Origin: Macrobrachium rosenbergii
Lineage: Eukaryota; Arthropoda; Malacostraca; Decapoda; Palaemonidae
Direction: 5' to 3'
Assembly (NCBI RefSeq): GCF_040412425.1
Contig: NC_089744.1
Span: 25,674,501-25,738,500 of the forward strand
Length of the DNA: 64,000 nt
The position numbers and the translations under genes are program-made. Shown in pieces: positions 61,672 through 64,000 of the stretch (positions are counted from its first letter, which is position 1; the number at the start of each line of letters is the position of its first letter). Below the pieces are notes generated by a model, which was given only the letters and a program-made list of their open reading frames with translations, had not been told where the DNA came from and ran no database searches.

Positions 61672-62419
61672 CTGTTGGGATAAAAAAGCAAAAGACATTA
61701 CAACTTTATCATTATTGTACAGGATTTCCCAGATTCTTTCGTCCCCAGTTTTTGAAGACTCCCCCTTCTAGGGGAGGTTCTGTGGCTTCTTTTTTGAACA
61801 GCCACTTTTTCCCCTCAAATCCCGCCTCCCACTCTCTCTCTCTCTCTACCTCAACAATAACGCCGGGGCTCTACCCGACTAATTACTTGTAAAAATATCT
61901 AAAAAAAAAAAGCGCCAAGCAATAACCTTACTTGCATAAATAACGTAAACACTGATGAGAAGCACCTTTCAGGTGTTCGAAAGTTTTTGCTTTTGTCTTT
62001 TACATAGTAATACAGTTTACTTTATAACTGTGGATTTTTATTACATACAGTGTTTTTCACGAGATTGTGAAGTTCTTAGCAATAAACTCTATATTATAAA
62101 AAATACTGCCTCCTGTTCAGTCACTTTACCATTGCTTCACTAAATATCACGACATGCATTGTTCCTTAAGTTACATCAATTACTTACGGAAAAAAATAGG
62201 AGTCAGGGTTTACCCATCAAAAATAAATTGCGAGTAGGAACTCAACATCAATTGCCATTCTTTTCCACAATGGTGCCAAATTTGGCTATGTTGTTCCTTT
62301 ACTGTGTCCGAGGTACCTTGATCCTTATTTTTTATAATGTTCATAACAATTCTCACTCAGTGTGAATAACTGTGCATGAATATCTTGGGTCCCTGTGCTG
62401 ATCCTTCTGGAAGCACACA

Positions 62420-62425
<6 letters not shown>
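61672..62425. other. Intron sequence, no recognised feature
   Basis: Short (TC)n at about 61833-61848. No other exon recognised. Confidence 0.4.

Positions 62426-62503
<78 letters not shown>
62426..62503. repeat. (TA)n microsatellite
   Basis: About 37 TA units, preceded by (AC)5. Confidence 0.95.
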
Positions 62504-62504
<1 letters not shown>

Positions 62505-62639
62505 GTATACATGTATATATACAATTATACATACACGCTAAGTACAAATCCCCGCACTAGACGGGTACAAGTACGGTCGCCCAGTGGTTTTGAATGTCGA
62601 CTGAATGTCGTTGGTTGTACTGTCGAGTGCTCGAGTCAC

Positions 62640-62745
62640 TTAGGTAACAAACCATTTATCACTTAAAATAATTCCCCTTCGGTGATATTCCCGAAGTAGC
62701 GCAAATTGCATGTTAAACATTTGTAGCTTAATGTTAGTGTGTGTA
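62640..62745. repeat. Half-copy of the 38.5-kb palindromic element
   Basis: TTTATCACTTAAAATAATTCC, CTTCGGTGATATTCCCGAAG, TAGCGCAAATTG and AACATTTGTAGCTTAATG repeat the right arm at 38650-38742, with mismatches. Only one arm is seen. The stretch before it (62520-62640) has no clear tRNA boxes. A (TGTA)n run follows. Confidence 0.7.
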
Positions 62746-64000
62746 TGTATGTATGTATGTATATATGTGTGTGTATATGTATATGTGTGTGTATTAAACT
62801 GAGGACAAAATAAGCTTATTTCGATTCCCAAAGTAGAACCTGAACTCTACAAAAATATGTACAGCAAAAGTTGTAGGTTCCAATCTGGGCCAGAATAGAT
62901 GCACTTCTCATAAAATGTTGATGAACGGGGAGCAACGGTGTATTTATTATAAAAAGACTGTCGATTGATTGACTGCCACATGCATGGCGTCACATCCAAA
63001 AGACCGTGCAAATACGAAAGCGTGAAGGGCTGTTAGTTAAGAAATCACAGAAAAAAGTAATGGTTAAAGTCAAATAATTATAATAGTTTCCACATCGAAC
63101 TGGCTACGAATGTGAGGAAAAAGTGACCTAGTTGTAAAAGGTGCAGTCTCATTTGCACTGTGGTTGACCAGGTGTTATTTTTATCGATCCGCAATCCAGA
63201 CCGTTTGCTACCAGCTTCCATAAAAGTTTAATTATTCCAATTATTCTCATCAGACATTCACTGCTGATGACATAAATCCCTGCATGTTGTTTCGCAACAT
63301 AACTCCATCATTGCGTCAAAACTGGAAATAACCATTGCGTGATCATTTGCAATTTGTGTTTACAGGAACTGTAATCTATCTGCAACCACAAAGAATAAAG
63401 TAGTCCGTAGGATAGTGAGTAGACTGTATTGGTTATGTAATCGGAGAGAAAATACATGGATATAAAAAATAGTAAATGGATAGCCTTGTGTAATCAAAAC
63501 AGCTACCAGAATATGTAACAAGAAGCTAGTAATGTATTCAAATAGAAATGGAAGATTGTGCCAGAGGAGGGCCTTGCTTATCCTAAAACTCGGATGGCAG
63601 TTCTTGGGGTTGAATATTGCCCAGACACGAATAAACGAATAAAGAGCAACCGAATGTTTCGACGTCAGTTTGCTTATTAAATTTACTTGCAAGCATAATC
63701 AGAGGAGGTCTCTCGTATCTGTAATAAAAACATTCGTAGTTTTCAATGGGGAGTTTTTTCGGGGTCATAATGAAGAAACCACTTTAAAAGTAACAGCTAC
63801 CATTCCTTCTTCCTTTGCTGGATTTTTGTTTTATTATTTAAACATTTATATTAAAAGTTTAAAACAAAACTTAATGGTTTTAAATACACATTTTCCTTTT
63901 AGTTACATCTTGATTAATATTTAGTAGATTTTTCTTTCTTCTGAGTTAAAATACCTAAATTAGAAGGGAAAACCACAGAGACAATTTAACCGTATTCCTA
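62746..64000. other. Sequence to window edge, no recognised feature
   Basis: I searched the minus strand for the first half of C2A and did not see it here. Confidence 0.4.

Overview
This is eukaryotic intronic and intergenic DNA from an arthropod, most likely a decapod crustacean (shrimp, crayfish or crab group). Three things point there: very long (TA)n and (GA)n arrays every few kilobases, tRNA-derived and other short interspersed repeats of types I recognise from decapods, and a DIRS-type tyrosine-recombinase retrotransposon. Nothing bacterial or viral was recognised.

The organising feature is one gene on the minus strand that runs through the whole window and continues past both edges. 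It is an unc-13 (Munc13) orthologue, a presynaptic vesicle-priming factor. Seven larger exons and one probable 27-nt microexon were placed by protein similarity, splice consensus and matching reading phase. In transcript order they are 61671-61554 and 55852-55729 (second half of the N-terminal C2A domain), 34985-33492 (a 1,494-nt Ser/Thr-rich exon with phase 1 at both ends), 32955 or 32892 to 32776, 31563-31203, 14679-14480 (with a coding poly-Thr microsatellite), 12982-12956 (microexon) and 1939-1739. The chain keeps one open frame from end to end. The start of C2A lies beyond 64000. The C1, C2B, MUN and C2C regions would lie below position 1.

The rest is introns filled with repeats. Window position 1-330 holds a broken Ty3/Gypsy protease fragment. 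Relics of non-LTR (LINE) reverse transcriptases lie at 4.5-5.6, 17.0-18.1, 29.0-29.3, 40.2-40.8, 44.4-45.1 and 50.1-50.8 kb. A nearly complete but frame-broken DIRS element (about 20.24-26.29 kb, minus strand) has inverted terminal repeats and an internal complementary region. SINE or MITE elements sit at 16.6-16.9, 37.1-37.4, 38.5-38.7, 39.6-40.0, 61.2-61.5 and 62.6-62.7 kb. At least fourteen (TA)n tracts and five (GA)n tracts punctuate the introns.

The gene part suggests heavy isoform diversity: a skippable giant exon, alternative acceptors 63 nt apart, alternative donors, microexons, and two possible alternative first exons (48.3 kb, and 8.6 kb with a TATA box). These are predictions from sequence alone and need RNA evidence.
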